A DNA stretch of 64,000 nucleotides from Azotobacter bryophylli (GCF_042643485.1 NZ_JBHRSJ010000001.1:62001-126000), one strand, 5' to 3'; shown: positions 33,418 through 44,982, counted from the first letter of the stretch. The notes: generated from the letters alone by a model not told the origin. A program made the numbers and translations.

Positions 33418-34524
33418 ATGAAATACTTCAAGCTGCCCGATCTGGGCGAGGGGTTGCAGGAGGCCGAGATCGTCGAATGGCACGTCAAGCCGGGGGACGC
33501 GGTGCAGACCGACCAGTTGCTGGTCTCGGTGGAGACCGCCAAGGCGCTGGTGGACATCCCCGCGCCCCATGACGGGATCATCGCCCAGTGCTTCGGCGGC
33601 AAGGGCGATCTGCTGCACGTCGGCGACCCCCTGCTGGGCTACGAGGGCGAGGGCGACGCCGGCACCGTGGTCGGGCGTCTGGAGGGCGGTGGGGAAGGGC
33701 AGGCGGACCGCTTCTTCGTCGGCGCCGCGCCCTCCACCCGCGAGCACCGGGCACCCCGGGCGACCCCGGCGGTACGCCAGCTGGCCCGCCGGCTGGGCGT
33801 CGAGCTGGACGCCGTCGACGGCAGAGGGCCGGACGGCCTGATCACCCGGGCCGACGTGGAGAGGACGGCCCAGGACGCCCGCGAGCGTATCGGCGGGCAG
33901 CGTCTGTACGGCGTGCGGCGCAGCATGGCGGCCAACATGGCGCGCGCCCATGCCGAGGTGGTGCCGGTCACCCTGTTCGCCGACGCCGATCTGCACCGCT
34001 GGGCCGCGGCCCGCGACCCGCTGGTGCGCCTGGCCATGGCGATCGCCGCCGCCTGCGCCGTCGAGCCGCAGCTAAATGCCTGGTTCGACGGTCGGAATCT
34101 GACCATCAAGCGCCACGACCAGCTCGACCTGGGCATCGCCGTGGACACCCAGGACGGGTTGTTCGTGCCGGTGTTGCGCAACGTCGCGGCGCGCAGCGCG
34201 GATGACCTGCGCGAGGGCATGGCGCGGCTGCGCGCGGACGTCCAGGCGCGTTCCATTCCGCCGCGGGAGATGATGGGGGCGACGCTCACCCTGTCCAACT
34301 TCGGCACCCTGTTCGGCCGCTACGCCAACCCGATCGTAGTGCCGCCGCAGGTGGCGATCGTCGCCGCCGGCCGCCTCCGAGAGGAGCCGGTGGCGATGCA
34401 GGGGGAGGTGGTGGTGCATCCGGTGCTGCCGCTCTCGCTGACCTTCGACCACCGGGCGGTGACCGGGGGCGAGGCGGCGCGGTTTCTCAGGGCCCTGGTG
34501 GAGGCCCTGGAGCAGCCCGGTTAG
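33418..34524 (+). CDS. Dihydrolipoamide acyltransferase (E2) of a 2-oxoacid dehydrogenase
   Basis: A 368-residue E2. One lipoyl domain (about 1-80) carries the lipoylated Lys in VETAKALVDIPAP; a peripheral-subunit binding domain is at about 117-150 (TPAVRQLARRLGVELDAVDG); the catalytic domain ends with FDHRAVTGGEAARFL. The catalytic His is present, but the Asp of the usual HxxxDG is Thr, a variant I recall from related E2 proteins of this operon type. No E3 gene is in the cluster; lipoamide dehydrogenase must come from elsewhere. Its stop codon overlaps that of the convergent DUF3509 gene. Confidence 0.9.
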   Translation: MKYFKLPDLGEGLQEAEIVEWHVKPGDAVQTDQLLVSVETAKALVDIPAPHDGIIAQCFGGKGDLLHVGDPLLGYEGEGDAGTVVGRLEGGGEGQADRFFVGAAPSTREHRAPRATPAVRQLARRLGVELDAVDGRGPDGLITRADVERTAQDARERIGGQRLYGVRRSMAANMARAHAEVVPVTLFADADLHRWAAARDPLVRLAMAIAAACAVEPQLNAWFDGRNLTIKRHDQLDLGIAVDTQDGLFVPVLRNVAARSADDLREGMARLRADVQARSIPPREMMGATLTLSNFGTLFGRYANPIVVPPQVAIVAAGRLREEPVAMQGEVVVHPVLPLSLTFDHRAVTGGEAARFLRALVEALEQPG

Positions 34525-34796
34525 CCGTTGAGGACCTGCACGGGGTTGGACATGTTGGCGAGCAGGTCCGGGGTGACCTCGCCCTTCTCGATGGCCAGGC
34601 CGAGCTTCACGCTCATGATGAAGCGCTGCAGTTTTTCCGGGTCGCGCCACTGTTCGGCGCTGATGAAGCGCTTGACCGCGACCCCCTTGTCGTTGGAAAG
34701 CGTCAGCACGACGCTGCCGTCGGGTCGCTCCACGCTGAAATTCACGTGATATTCCGCCTTGAAGACGTCGGTGATGCTCTGAAAGGGGCTGTTCAT
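34521..34796 (-). CDS. DUF3509-family protein
   Basis: A 91-residue soluble protein of the Pseudomonas-typical DUF3509 family: MNSPFQSITDVFKAEYHVNF, then an RPDGSVVLTLSNDKG hairpin and a helical ending. No function is known. It runs tail-to-tail with the E2 gene so closely that their stop codons overlap (TTAG at 34521-34524 contains both). The longer frame to 35189 adds 131 residues that lack family resemblance. Confidence 0.72.
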   Translation of the reverse strand: MNSPFQSITDVFKAEYHVNFSVERPDGSVVLTLSNDKGVAVKRFISAEQWRDPEKLQRFIMSVKLGLAIEKGEVTPDLLANMSNPVQVLNG

Positions 34797-35124
34797 CGTT
34801 CGTGTCCTGAGCCTGTCTGTTGCCAAGATGGACCGGAAGCCCGACGGCAAGTTCGCCCGATCGGCTGCCCGTCTGCCAGTCGGTCGCAGTGACAGACAGG
34901 CGGTGAGTTGGCATCTTTGTACCGTTTCGCCCATGCCGGCCTGGCGAATGATGCCAAGCCAACAAGGCGAAAACCCCGCCTGCCCTGCGCCGAACGCCCG
35001 GTCTCCGGGTAATGCGCAGCGGCTATATCGATTCCGGTGAATGGCCTCTATCCTGCATGACCCTTGCGGGGCGATGACCGATCCGGGATCGATACGCAGT
35101 ACATACGCATTGAGGAGTTGTATC
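34797..35124. other. Intergenic region, 328 bases
   Basis: Separates the divergent DUF3509 and psiE genes. No gene is seen. It holds an inverted repeat, TTGGCATC (34908-34915) with GATGCCAA (about 34952-34959), spaced too widely for a simple operator. I looked for a Pho box (CTGTCAT repeats) ahead of psiE and saw none. Confidence 0.45.
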
Positions 35125-35622
35125 GTGAGCAATAACTGGGCCGACAAGCTGCACCATTGCATCCATGAAGTCGCGGATTCGCTGGGCAACCTGCTGGTGG
35201 AGACTTTTCATTACCTGGCGCTCTTCGCCATCGGCGGGGCCACGGCCTGGGCGGCAGTCCATGCCTTTTTCGGCATGATCGAAAAGAGCACCGTCACGGT
35301 CGACGACATTCTCCTCCTGTTCATCTATCTCGAATTGGGCGCGATGGTCGGGATCTACTTCAAGACCAACCACATGCCGGTGCGCTTCCTGATCTACGTG
35401 GCGATCACCGCGCTGACCCGGCTGATGATCTCGGACATCTCCCACCACCACTCGCCGACCTGGGGCGTGGTCCTGGTGTCGGCGGCGATCCTGCTGCTGG
35501 CGGTGTCGATCCTGGTGGTCCGCTACGCCTCGGCGCGCTTCCCTTCGGGGCAGACGGACAATCCGACGCCGCGCCGGCGCATCCTGGTCTCGGAGGACAA
35601 GCACCGGATCGAGGGCGAGTAA
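35125..35622 (+). CDS. psiE: PsiE-family phosphate-starvation-inducible membrane protein
   Basis: A 165-residue inner-membrane protein of the PsiE family. Four hydrophobic helices (about 25-50, 63-82, 90-108, 115-140), the TVDDILLLFIYLELGAMVGIYF and VRFLIYVAITALTR segments are family hallmarks. Its role in phosphate starvation is known only from expression in Escherichia coli. The start is a GTG at 35125 with GAGGAG 8 bases upstream; the longer frame from 35041 lacks a ribosome-binding site. Confidence 0.85.
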   Translation: MSNNWADKLHHCIHEVADSLGNLLVETFHYLALFAIGGATAWAAVHAFFGMIEKSTVTVDDILLLFIYLELGAMVGIYFKTNHMPVRFLIYVAITALTRLMISDISHHHSPTWGVVLVSAAILLLAVSILVVRYASARFPSGQTDNPTPRRRILVSEDKHRIEGE

Positions 35623-35637
35623 CGTCCGGCGGGCCGC

Positions 35638-38256
<2,619 letters not shown>

Positions 38257-38423
38257 CAGGGACTCGGCAGTGGGCGGTGGAAATGGGGATGGGACATGCT
38301 GTGCGGGTACCGGCTGAAGGCTGCTGAACAGCCGATTGTCTCACAGGCGGACGTGCAGGGCAGCTGCCGCGGCGAAACGACGCCGCCGGGTTAATCGTCG
38401 TGTCGCCAGGGCCGTGGACTCGC

Positions 38424-38714
38424 TCAGTCGGCGAAGCGGCCCTGTAGCCGCACGGGCCGGAAGTCGAGGGTTTCCGGTCGGTAGCCGGGACGCAGCGCCG
38501 CCAGCGGCCGGTCGGGCGGGCAGCGCTGCGGCGCGTAGTCGAGGCGCAGTTCCAGACGGGAGAGGGCGTGTTCGGTGCGCTGCTCCTGCCAGAGCACGGC
38601 GGCGACGACCAGGGCTAGGCCGCAGAGGGCGGCGAAGGAGACCCGCAGGGCCTGTTCCGGATAGCGCAGGAGCAGGACCAGCCAGGTCAGGACGAGCAGG
38701 GCGCCGAATAGCAT
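38424..38714 (-). CDS. Small membrane protein of unknown function
   Basis: A 96-residue protein with two N-terminal hydrophobic helices (about 1-18 and 23-42), then an extracytoplasmic or cytoplasmic domain with APQRCPPDRPLAALRPGYRP. I do not recognise a family with certainty; in Pseudomonas similar short proteins are sometimes labelled as multidrug transporter-like, which the sequence does not support. It sits between the SNF2 gene and the end of the alginate operon on the same strand. Confidence 0.5.
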   Translation of the reverse strand: MLFGALLVLTWLVLLLRYPEQALRVSFAALCGLALVVAAVLWQEQRTEHALSRLELRLDYAPQRCPPDRPLAALRPGYRPETLDFRPVRLQGRFAD

Positions 38715-38777
38715 GAACGGTCTCGGGCAGGGCGGTGATCCATCCTAACCCAAAGCCGTCGCCCGAAGAGGCGGGGG

Positions 38778-38812
38778 AAAACGCCGTCGGACCGCCCCGC
38801 GGGGCGATCCGA
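38778..38812 (-). terminator. Likely terminator of the alginate operon
   Basis: A strong near-perfect stem (38787-38812, about 12 base pairs with TCGGA/TCCGA ends and CGCCCC/GGGGCG core) begins 12 bases after the algA stop. On the minus strand it is followed by CGGCG and then four Us (38778-38781). The U-tract is short and displaced, so efficiency is uncertain. Confidence 0.55.
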
Positions 38813-38823
38813 TAGGCGCGGGA

Positions 38824-40260
38824 TCAACCGACGATCCGCGAGGCTTCAGCGGTGCGACCGTAGACGTCTTCCAGACGCTCGATGTCGTCTTCGCCGAGGT
38901 AGCTGCCGGACTGCACCTCGATCAGCTCCAGGGCGATCTTCCCGGGGTTGGCCAGGCGATGCACGGCGCCGACCGGGATGTAGGTCGACTGGTTCTCGGT
39001 GAGCAGGAAGGTCTTCTCGTTGCAGGTCACCTGGGCGGTGCCGGATACCACGATCCAGTGCTCGGCGCGGTGGTGGTGCATCTGCAGCGAGAGGCTGGCG
39101 CCCGGCTTCACGGTGATGCGCTTGACCTGGAAGCGGCCGCCCATGTCCACCGAGTCGTAGGAGCCCCAGGGGCGATAGACCTGGCAGTGGTTCTGGGTTT
39201 CCGGACGGGCCTGGTCGTCGAGGGACTTGACCAGTTTCTTGACGTCCTGGACCCGGTCCCGGTGGGCGACCATGGTGGCGTCCTTGGTTTCCACCACCAC
39301 CACGTCCTCCAGACCGAGCACGGCGACCAGCTTGCCGTTGCCGTGCACCAGGCAGTTGTGGCTGTCGTGCAGGAGCACGTCGCCCTTGACCACGTTGCCG
39401 CGCTCGTCCTTGTCGTGCACTTCCCAGATCGAGGCCCAGCAGCCCACGTCGCTCCAGCCCGCCGAGAGCGGCACCACGCAGGCGTGGCGGGTCTTCTCCA
39501 TCACCGCATAGTCCACGGAGTTGTCCGGGCAGCAGGCGAAGGAGGCCGGATCGATCTTCATCTCCTCGGTACCGCCCTGGCTGCGCTCCAGGGTCAGCAG
39601 GCAGTTGTCGTAGATGTCCGGGTCGTGCGCCTGCAGCTCCTCGAGGAAGCGGCTGGCGCGGAACATGAACATGCCGCTGTTCCAGAAGTAGTCGCCGGAT
39701 TCGACGAAGCGCTTGGCGCGCTCCACATCCGGCTTCTCGACGAACTGCAGGACGCGGTTGACGCCATCCGGCAGGCCGCTGGCGGCCAGGTCGCACTTGA
39801 TGTAGCCGTAGCCGGTTTCCGGGCGGTCGGCCGGGATGCCGAACAGCACCAGCTCGCCGCCTTCCGCGGCTTTGCGGGCCAGTTCGAGCGAGCGGCGGAA
39901 GGCCTCGTGATCGGCCAGCACATGGTCGGCCGGCAGCACCAGCAGCAGCTCGTCGCGGCCCTCGGCGATCAGCTTCATGGCCGCGAGGGCGATGGCCGGC
40001 GCGGTATTGCGGCCGAAGGGCTCGAGCAGCAGCGCCTGGGTCGCCAGGCCGAGCGCTTCGAGCTGCTCCTTGACGATGAAGCGATGATCCTGGTTGCACA
40101 CCACTACCGGGTTCTGCATGCCTTCGAACACCAGGCGCTGCAGGGTTTCCTGGAACATGGTCCGCTCGCCGGTGAGGGCGAGGAACTGCTTGGGAAACTG
40201 CTTGCGCGATAGGGGCCAAAGACGCGAGCCACTGCCGCCCGACAAGATCACTGGAATCAT
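38824..40260 (-). CDS. algA: Phosphomannose isomerase / GDP-mannose pyrophosphorylase
   Basis: A 478-residue bifunctional enzyme supplying GDP-mannose for alginate. The N-terminal nucleotidyltransferase domain has the GGSGSRLWPLSRKQFPKQF signature (8-26) and VEKPD near the active site; the C-terminal cupin domain has the isomerase motif with HHHRAEHW and GAVHRLANPGKI. It catalyses fructose-6-phosphate to mannose-6-phosphate and mannose-1-phosphate to GDP-mannose. It is the last gene of the operon and has an AAGGAG Shine-Dalgarno. The ATG at 40260 is preferred over the 54-residue extension. AlgC, the intervening mutase, is not in the window. Confidence 0.95.
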   Translation of the reverse strand: MIPVILSGGSGSRLWPLSRKQFPKQFLALTGERTMFQETLQRLVFEGMQNPVVVCNQDHRFIVKEQLEALGLATQALLLEPFGRNTAPAIALAAMKLIAEGRDELLLVLPADHVLADHEAFRRSLELARKAAEGGELVLFGIPADRPETGYGYIKCDLAASGLPDGVNRVLQFVEKPDVERAKRFVESGDYFWNSGMFMFRASRFLEELQAHDPDIYDNCLLTLERSQGGTEEMKIDPASFACCPDNSVDYAVMEKTRHACVVPLSAGWSDVGCWASIWEVHDKDERGNVVKGDVLLHDSHNCLVHGNGKLVAVLGLEDVVVVETKDATMVAHRDRVQDVKKLVKSLDDQARPETQNHCQVYRPWGSYDSVDMGGRFQVKRITVKPGASLSLQMHHHRAEHWIVVSGTAQVTCNEKTFLLTENQSTYIPVGAVHRLANPGKIALELIEVQSGSYLGEDDIERLEDVYGRTAEASRIVG

Positions 40261-40352
40261 TTGCTTGCTCTCCTTAATGAATGGGTCTTGCTTTTCCAAT
40301 CGCTTATCCCTGCATGCTTCTTTGCGCTGGCTTGTTTTAGGAATGCTTGGCT

Positions 40353-41006
40353 TCACTCGCGGGCGGGACGCCGGACCCACACCGGAGTGAGACTGCTCGG
40401 GCTGCCTGTCACGTACAGGCAAAGGGTTTCCCCACGATCCAGTACGACCGGCTTGAGATCGGCGACCTTCCGCTCGCCGTCGAACAATGCCAGGCCGACC
40501 TTCACCGGATTGATCTCGCGCTCCCCTCTCCCGTGGGGCGCGACACTGCTCACGACTTCGGTCCTGCCGTCGGCGGTCTTGAGGGCCAACGGCCTGTCCG
40601 AAAGGTTCTGCAGCCGCAGCAGGGCCTTCTGCCGGCTCCTGAAGGGCGGCTCCTCGACCAGTTGCGCGGTACCGGACTGGTTCACCAGGGTGTACTGGCG
40701 GTCCGCTTCCAGCACGACCGGCAGCGTCTGGCTGCCGACCCGCACGCCGTAGCGACCCGGCTGGAGATGCGCGTAATCGCCGCTGGCGAAGGGCGCGACT
40801 TCGCTCAGCGAGACGGGACCCACCGTGGCACCGGTTTCCTGGCCGCTGGCGTTGTACAGGCGGATCTGGGCCGAGCCCCGGGGCGCGACCGGGGGATACG
40901 GCGAGTCGTCGTCGGCCTGGGCCGGCAGGCTCGGCAGGCCGAGCAGCAGGGCGCAGATCCCGGCGATCCAGTGCGGCTTGTGCAAGCGGGTCATGTGCAT
41001 CTCCAT
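40353..41006 (-). CDS. algF: Alginate O-acetylation protein AlgF
   Basis: A 217-residue periplasmic protein needed for alginate acetylation. After MEMHMTRLHKPHWIAG there is a hydrophobic signal segment ending PAQA, then two beta-rich modules (GSAQIRLYNASGQE and LLRLQNLSDRPL). AlgF is thought to bridge AlgI/AlgJ and AlgX. GAGG lies about 9 bases before the ATG at 41006, which is chosen over the in-frame ATGs at 41000 and 40994. It follows algJ by 11 bases; the gap of 92 bases before algA is the second longest within the operon. Confidence 0.9.
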   Translation of the reverse strand: MEMHMTRLHKPHWIAGICALLLGLPSLPAQADDDSPYPPVAPRGSAQIRLYNASGQETGATVGPVSLSEVAPFASGDYAHLQPGRYGVRVGSQTLPVVLEADRQYTLVNQSGTAQLVEEPPFRSRQKALLRLQNLSDRPLALKTADGRTEVVSSVAPHGRGEREINPVKVGLALFDGERKVADLKPVVLDRGETLCLYVTGSPSSLTPVWVRRPARE

Positions 41007-41017
41007 TGCGGTTTTCC

Positions 41018-42169
41018 TCAGGGGCGAACCTGACGGCGCTGGTTGTCGGCCAGCTGATCCTGGCCGCCGGCGGCCCTGAGCTGGGCGATCCAGCCGGCGT
41101 CGAATTCCTTCAGGTCGTTGGCCATCGGCAGGTAGCGTTCGGGGAATTCCCAGATCACCACCTGCGGCGGGGCGTTCTTGAACTCCTCGCTCTGCAGGAA
41201 CTTGAGCATCGGCAGGATCGGCCCGTGGCCGTCCTCGGCGAAGTTCAGCAGGTCGCTGCCGAGCGCTTGGCGCAGCGCGCCGGCGAAGTTCCAGCGCTCG
41301 TCGGCGCTGTAGCTGGTGCCGACCAGGGCCACCGGCACCTGGCTGTCGGCGAACAGGGCATCCGCGCCGGCTCCGACTTCCTCCGCCGGGCGGGTGCTGT
41401 GCTGGACCAGCAGGTCCGGCTGCGGCAGCAGCTCCTCGAAGAGCGGGGCGAGCGGGAGGAAATTGGTCAGGTCGCCCTTGTGGGGTTTGGCCTCTCCGGT
41501 CTCGGTGACGAAGCGCCGGGTTTCCTCCAGCAGGTCGCGGCGGCTCACCTCGGTGGCCAACTGGTGGGCGACGATCTGCGCGCCGCGCGGCGTCCAGTGG
41601 GTGTCGGTGCGCAGGAACACCAGCGAGCGGCCCTTGCCCTGGCGCAGCGGATCGAGCAGGTCGGGCGCGACGATGTCCGCCGCGTGCAGGGCGGCGTGGA
41701 ACTCCCGGTAGAGCCCGGTGTGCAGGCCCGCCGGGCGGTGCTCGCCCAGGTATTCGGGATAGAGGCGCGCCTTGGCCGGAACGACCGCCATCACCAGCTG
41801 CACGCCCTGGTGCGCCAGGGTTTCCCGCACGCCGCGGATCAGTTCGAGGTTCTCCTGCATGTGCCGCTGCCCGCCGACCACCGGCTTGATCTCCTCGTCG
41901 CTGTAGAGCCATTCCCGGCTGCCGACCAGCACGCCCGGCCGGCCCTCGCGGAACAGCCGGTAGTCGAGGGCGGCCCAGAGGTTGATGCCCAGCTGCTTGA
42001 CCGGGAAGCGCTCGTTGAAGTGGCTCTCGAAGGACTGCGCCAGGCCGCCGTCGAGCACGCCGATGTCCGCCGGCATGGCGTAGTCGGGCAGGCCGCGCGC
42101 GGCGCCCAGGCCGAGTCCGCCGAGGATGGCGAGGAAGGAGGCGACGTAGAGTTTGCGGTGCAGAGTCAT
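41018..42169 (-). CDS. algJ: Alginate O-acetyltransferase AlgJ
   Basis: A 383-residue SGNH-like hydrolase fold protein anchored by an uncleaved N-terminal signal (MTLHRKLYVASFLAILGGLGL). The catalytic dyad-like TDTHWTP places Asp189 and His191, and the nucleophile Ser lies in VGTSYSADERWN. In Azotobacter the same position is called algV or algJ. It moves acetyl groups received through AlgI toward alginate in the periplasm, together with AlgX. The gap to algI upstream is 12 bases. Confidence 0.92.
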   Translation of the reverse strand: MTLHRKLYVASFLAILGGLGLGAARGLPDYAMPADIGVLDGGLAQSFESHFNERFPVKQLGINLWAALDYRLFREGRPGVLVGSREWLYSDEEIKPVVGGQRHMQENLELIRGVRETLAHQGVQLVMAVVPAKARLYPEYLGEHRPAGLHTGLYREFHAALHAADIVAPDLLDPLRQGKGRSLVFLRTDTHWTPRGAQIVAHQLATEVSRRDLLEETRRFVTETGEAKPHKGDLTNFLPLAPLFEELLPQPDLLVQHSTRPAEEVGAGADALFADSQVPVALVGTSYSADERWNFAGALRQALGSDLLNFAEDGHGPILPMLKFLQSEEFKNAPPQVVIWEFPERYLPMANDLKEFDAGWIAQLRAAGGQDQLADNQRRQVRP

Positions 42170-42181
42170 GTCCGTATCTCC

Positions 42182-43681
42182 TCAGAACTGAAAATAGAGG
42201 AAGGGGGAATAGCTCTGCGCGGAGAGCTTGAGGATCGAGGCGCAGAACAGGGCGAGCAGCGCGCCGCGGGTGACGTAGTGCGGCAGGGCGACGATCCAGG
42301 CCGGCGGCTCCGCTACCGGCACCGCGGCGCGGCTGGCCGTCGCCGCGGTCGGGGCGCCGGCCTCGGCCTTCGGCGCCTGCTTCGACAGCGGCTGGCTGTA
42401 GAAGCGGTAGAGCCCGCAGACGGCCAGGGTGAGGTAGGCCAGGACCAGGGTGGCGATTTGCAATTGGGTGATCTTGGCGCGTCCCAGCTCGGAGAGCTGC
42501 CAGCCATCGAAGCTGAACATGGCCCGGTACATGCGCCAGGCGACGTCCAGGTTCTCGGCGCGGAAGATGACCCAGCCGAGCACCACCAGCAGGAAGGCGA
42601 AGGCCCACTTCAGCGGGTTGAAGCGCCGCGGCCCGGCATCGATGTTCAGGGCGCGCTCGATGGCCAGCCAGGCGCCGTGCCAGATGCCCCAGATCACGTA
42701 GGTCCAGTTGGCGCCGTGCCACAGGCCGCCCAGCAGCATGGTCAGGAACAGGTTGCGGTAGGTGGCGAGGGTGCCGTTACGGTTGCCGCCCAGGCTGATG
42801 TAGAGGTAGTCGCGCAGCCAGGTGGACAGGCTGATGTGCCAGCGCCGCCAGAACTCGGTGATCGACTGGCTGATGTACGGCTGGTTGAAGTTCTCCATGA
42901 AGCGGAAGCCCATCATCAGGCCGAGGCCGATGGCCATGTCGCTGTAGCCGGAGAAGTCGAAGTACAGCTGTGCGGTGTAGGTCAGCGCGCCGAGCCAGGC
43001 GTCGCCGGTGCTGGGGTTTTCCAGGGCGAAGAAGTGATCGGCCAGCGGGGCCAGGGAATCGGCGATGAACACCTTCTTGATGAAGCCCTGCATGAAGCGG
43101 GTGCAGCCTTCGGAGAACTTCTCCAGGGTGTGGGTGCGGTGGTTGAACTGGTCGACCAGGTCCTTGAAGCGCAGCACCGGGCCGGCGATCAGGTGCGGGA
43201 AGATCGCCACGAAGGCGGCGAAGTCGATCAGGTTGCGCGTGGCGGGGGTGTCGCCGCGGTAGACGTCGATGATGTAGCTGATGGACTCGAAGATGTAGAA
43301 GGAGATGCCGATAGGCAGCAGCACGTGGGTGATGACGAAGGGCTGGAGGCCCCAGGCGGCGATGAGGGCGTTGAGGCTTTCCACGCCGAAGTTGGCGTAC
43401 TTGAAGTAGCCGAGGATGCACAGGTCCACCGCCACGCCGAAGGTCAGCCAGCGCCGGCCGCCCTTGCTGCGCACGCCGGCGGCGCCGATGCGCAGGCCGA
43501 TCCAGTAGTTGAATACGGTGACGGCGGCGAAGAGGGCGAGAAAGTCGATGCGCCACCAGGCATAGAAGATATAGCTGGCGGTCAGCAGCAATAGGTTCCT
43601 ATGGCGCGGCGCACTCAGGTAGTAGAGCCCGAGAAATACCGGCAAAAACAGAAACAGGAATACGTTGGACGAAAAAACCAT
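42182..43681 (-). CDS. algI: MBOAT-family alginate O-acetyltransferase AlgI
   Basis: A 499-residue multi-pass MBOAT protein that transfers acetyl groups across the inner membrane for alginate acetylation. The catalytic His is H322 in GGLWHGANW, and SITEFWRRWHISLSTWLRDYLYISLGG is the family signature. Its C-terminal region (about 430-470) has a Pro/Ala-rich linker (QAPKAEAGAPTAATASRAAVP) before the last two helices. The ATG at 43681 is chosen; the 38-residue upstream extension does not look like a membrane protein. The 174-base gap upstream, before algL, contains a large inverted repeat. Confidence 0.95.
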   Translation of the reverse strand: MVFSSNVFLFLFLPVFLGLYYLSAPRHRNLLLLTASYIFYAWWRIDFLALFAAVTVFNYWIGLRIGAAGVRSKGGRRWLTFGVAVDLCILGYFKYANFGVESLNALIAAWGLQPFVITHVLLPIGISFYIFESISYIIDVYRGDTPATRNLIDFAAFVAIFPHLIAGPVLRFKDLVDQFNHRTHTLEKFSEGCTRFMQGFIKKVFIADSLAPLADHFFALENPSTGDAWLGALTYTAQLYFDFSGYSDMAIGLGLMMGFRFMENFNQPYISQSITEFWRRWHISLSTWLRDYLYISLGGNRNGTLATYRNLFLTMLLGGLWHGANWTYVIWGIWHGAWLAIERALNIDAGPRRFNPLKWAFAFLLVVLGWVIFRAENLDVAWRMYRAMFSFDGWQLSELGRAKITQLQIATLVLAYLTLAVCGLYRFYSQPLSKQAPKAEAGAPTAATASRAAVPVAEPPAWIVALPHYVTRGALLALFCASILKLSAQSYSPFLYFQF

Positions 43682-43754
43682 TACCCGTGTCTCTCGCAGT
43701 GTCAAATTCCAAGGCTCTCGACGAGCCGGCCATTCCCCCGGATACCGCTCAACG

Positions 43755-43825
43755 GGATGTCCGCCCGGGCGCGTCTGGTGCGCGGCCCTGGGCATCGGCG
43801 ACGCAGGCGGCCGGGGCGGACATCC
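43755..43825. repeat. 12-base perfect inverted repeat between algL and algI
   Basis: The arms GGATGTCCGCCC (43755-43766) and GGGCGGACATCC (43814-43825) are perfectly complementary and enclose a 47-base GC-rich loop. On the algL-to-algI transcript it would form a stable stem-loop between the two cistrons. It may stabilise the upstream mRNA, cause partial termination or protect 3' ends. Confidence 0.7.
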
Positions 43826-43855
43826 GGGCCCCGGCCGCCGTGTTGCAGCGCCCCT

Positions 43856-44974
43856 TCAGTCGCGCTTGCCTATCGCCGCCCGGGAGGAGGGGCCGGCGGA
43901 TTCGAAGATCCGGGTCACGTCCCCGCCCAGGCGGAAGGTCTTGAACGGCCCCAGCTCGGCCTTTTTCTTGCGCAGGGCCGGCGAGCAGGCATAGAGGCTG
44001 CAATAGGGCTCGAGCCAGGAGAACTTGGAGTTCTCCTGCAGATCGCTCATGTCCTGCTTCTGGTCCGCACGCTTGGCGAAGGGCGCAGGATTCTCGACAC
44101 CGGCCAGCACCTTGCTGGCCAGCCGACCGAGCGCGCCGTCGTTCTCGTCGCGCAGGTCCACTCCGTTGGCCTGGGCGAAGGCGGCGATCATCATCAGCGG
44201 CGGCAGGCTGTAGTTGTGGTAGGCCAGCGCACGCTGGCGACGGCGGATCTCGTTGGGCAGGTAGCCGTCGCTGTCGACCTGGTTGGCGCCGATGCGCAGC
44301 TCTTCCACCGCCCAGTCGAACAGGTCGCGGCGGTCGGTCGCCACGGCGGTCGCCATCACCGACCAGGCCGCCCAGTAGGAGTGGTTGTTGATCTGCTTCA
44401 GCGGCAGATCGCTCCAGTCGCGGACCACCTGCTCGCCGACCCTGGCGAACCACTCCTCGATCAGCTGCTGCTCGCGCGGATAGGACTTGAGCGGCTGGCT
44501 GGAGGAGAACCTGAGCTGCAGGTAGGCCCCGGCCAGGCTGCCCAGGGCCCATTTGCGCATGGACTTGCCGGTGTGGTTGAACTCGGTGGAGAGCAGAGCC
44601 CCGGCCTGGGCCCAGGTCGTCATCCAGTTCAGGGCGCATTCCAGGTACTCCGGCCGGCCCTTTTCCATGTAGTGCTCGACCATCTGGCTGACGCCGCGCT
44701 CCAGTTCGTTGATGCTCGCGGTCTGGGCACGGAAGGCCTGTTCCGACTCCTTGTTGAGGGTCGCCCGTGCCGAATCGGAGCCCTCGTACTTGCTGCGGAA
44801 CACCAGTTTGCCGGTATAGGGCGTGGGAACGGCGGCGCAGGTCTCCCCCTTGCCTTCATGGAGTTCCACCGGGGCGTAATAGCCGTGCGGCGGCACCAGC
44901 GCACCGGCGGCACTGGCGCCGTCGGTCAGCAGGAGGCCGAACAGGAAGGGGAGCGCGAGTCGGGATCGGGTCAT
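43856..44974 (-). CDS. algL: Poly(beta-D-mannuronate) lyase (alginate lyase)
   Basis: A 372-residue periplasmic PL5-family lyase that cleaves alginate, probably clearing misdirected polymer from the periplasm. A signal peptide (FLFGLLLTDGASA) is followed by LVPPHGYYAPVELHEGKGE. The catalytic NNHSYW motif puts His198 in place, and the KYEGSDSARATLN and GYLPNEIRRRQRALAYHNYSL segments hold further active-site residues (Arg and Tyr). The ATG at 44974 is chosen over a 22-residue extension. It begins 8 bases after the algX stop codon. Confidence 0.94.
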   Translation of the reverse strand: MTRSRLALPFLFGLLLTDGASAAGALVPPHGYYAPVELHEGKGETCAAVPTPYTGKLVFRSKYEGSDSARATLNKESEQAFRAQTASINELERGVSQMVEHYMEKGRPEYLECALNWMTTWAQAGALLSTEFNHTGKSMRKWALGSLAGAYLQLRFSSSQPLKSYPREQQLIEEWFARVGEQVVRDWSDLPLKQINNHSYWAAWSVMATAVATDRRDLFDWAVEELRIGANQVDSDGYLPNEIRRRQRALAYHNYSLPPLMMIAAFAQANGVDLRDENDGALGRLASKVLAGVENPAPFAKRADQKQDMSDLQENSKFSWLEPYCSLYACSPALRKKKAELGPFKTFRLGGDVTRIFESAGPSSRAAIGKRD

Positions 44975-44982
44975 GGTGCACC

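Noticed and set aside
34797..35124. A Pho box ahead of psiE
   Set aside because: Only isolated TGACAG-like half-sites are seen, without the tandem CTGTCAT arrangement.
41006..43594. An 862-codon plus-strand ORF opposite algJ and algI
   Set aside because: Rich in Ala, Gly, Val and Glu with no motif, antisense to well-conserved alginate genes.
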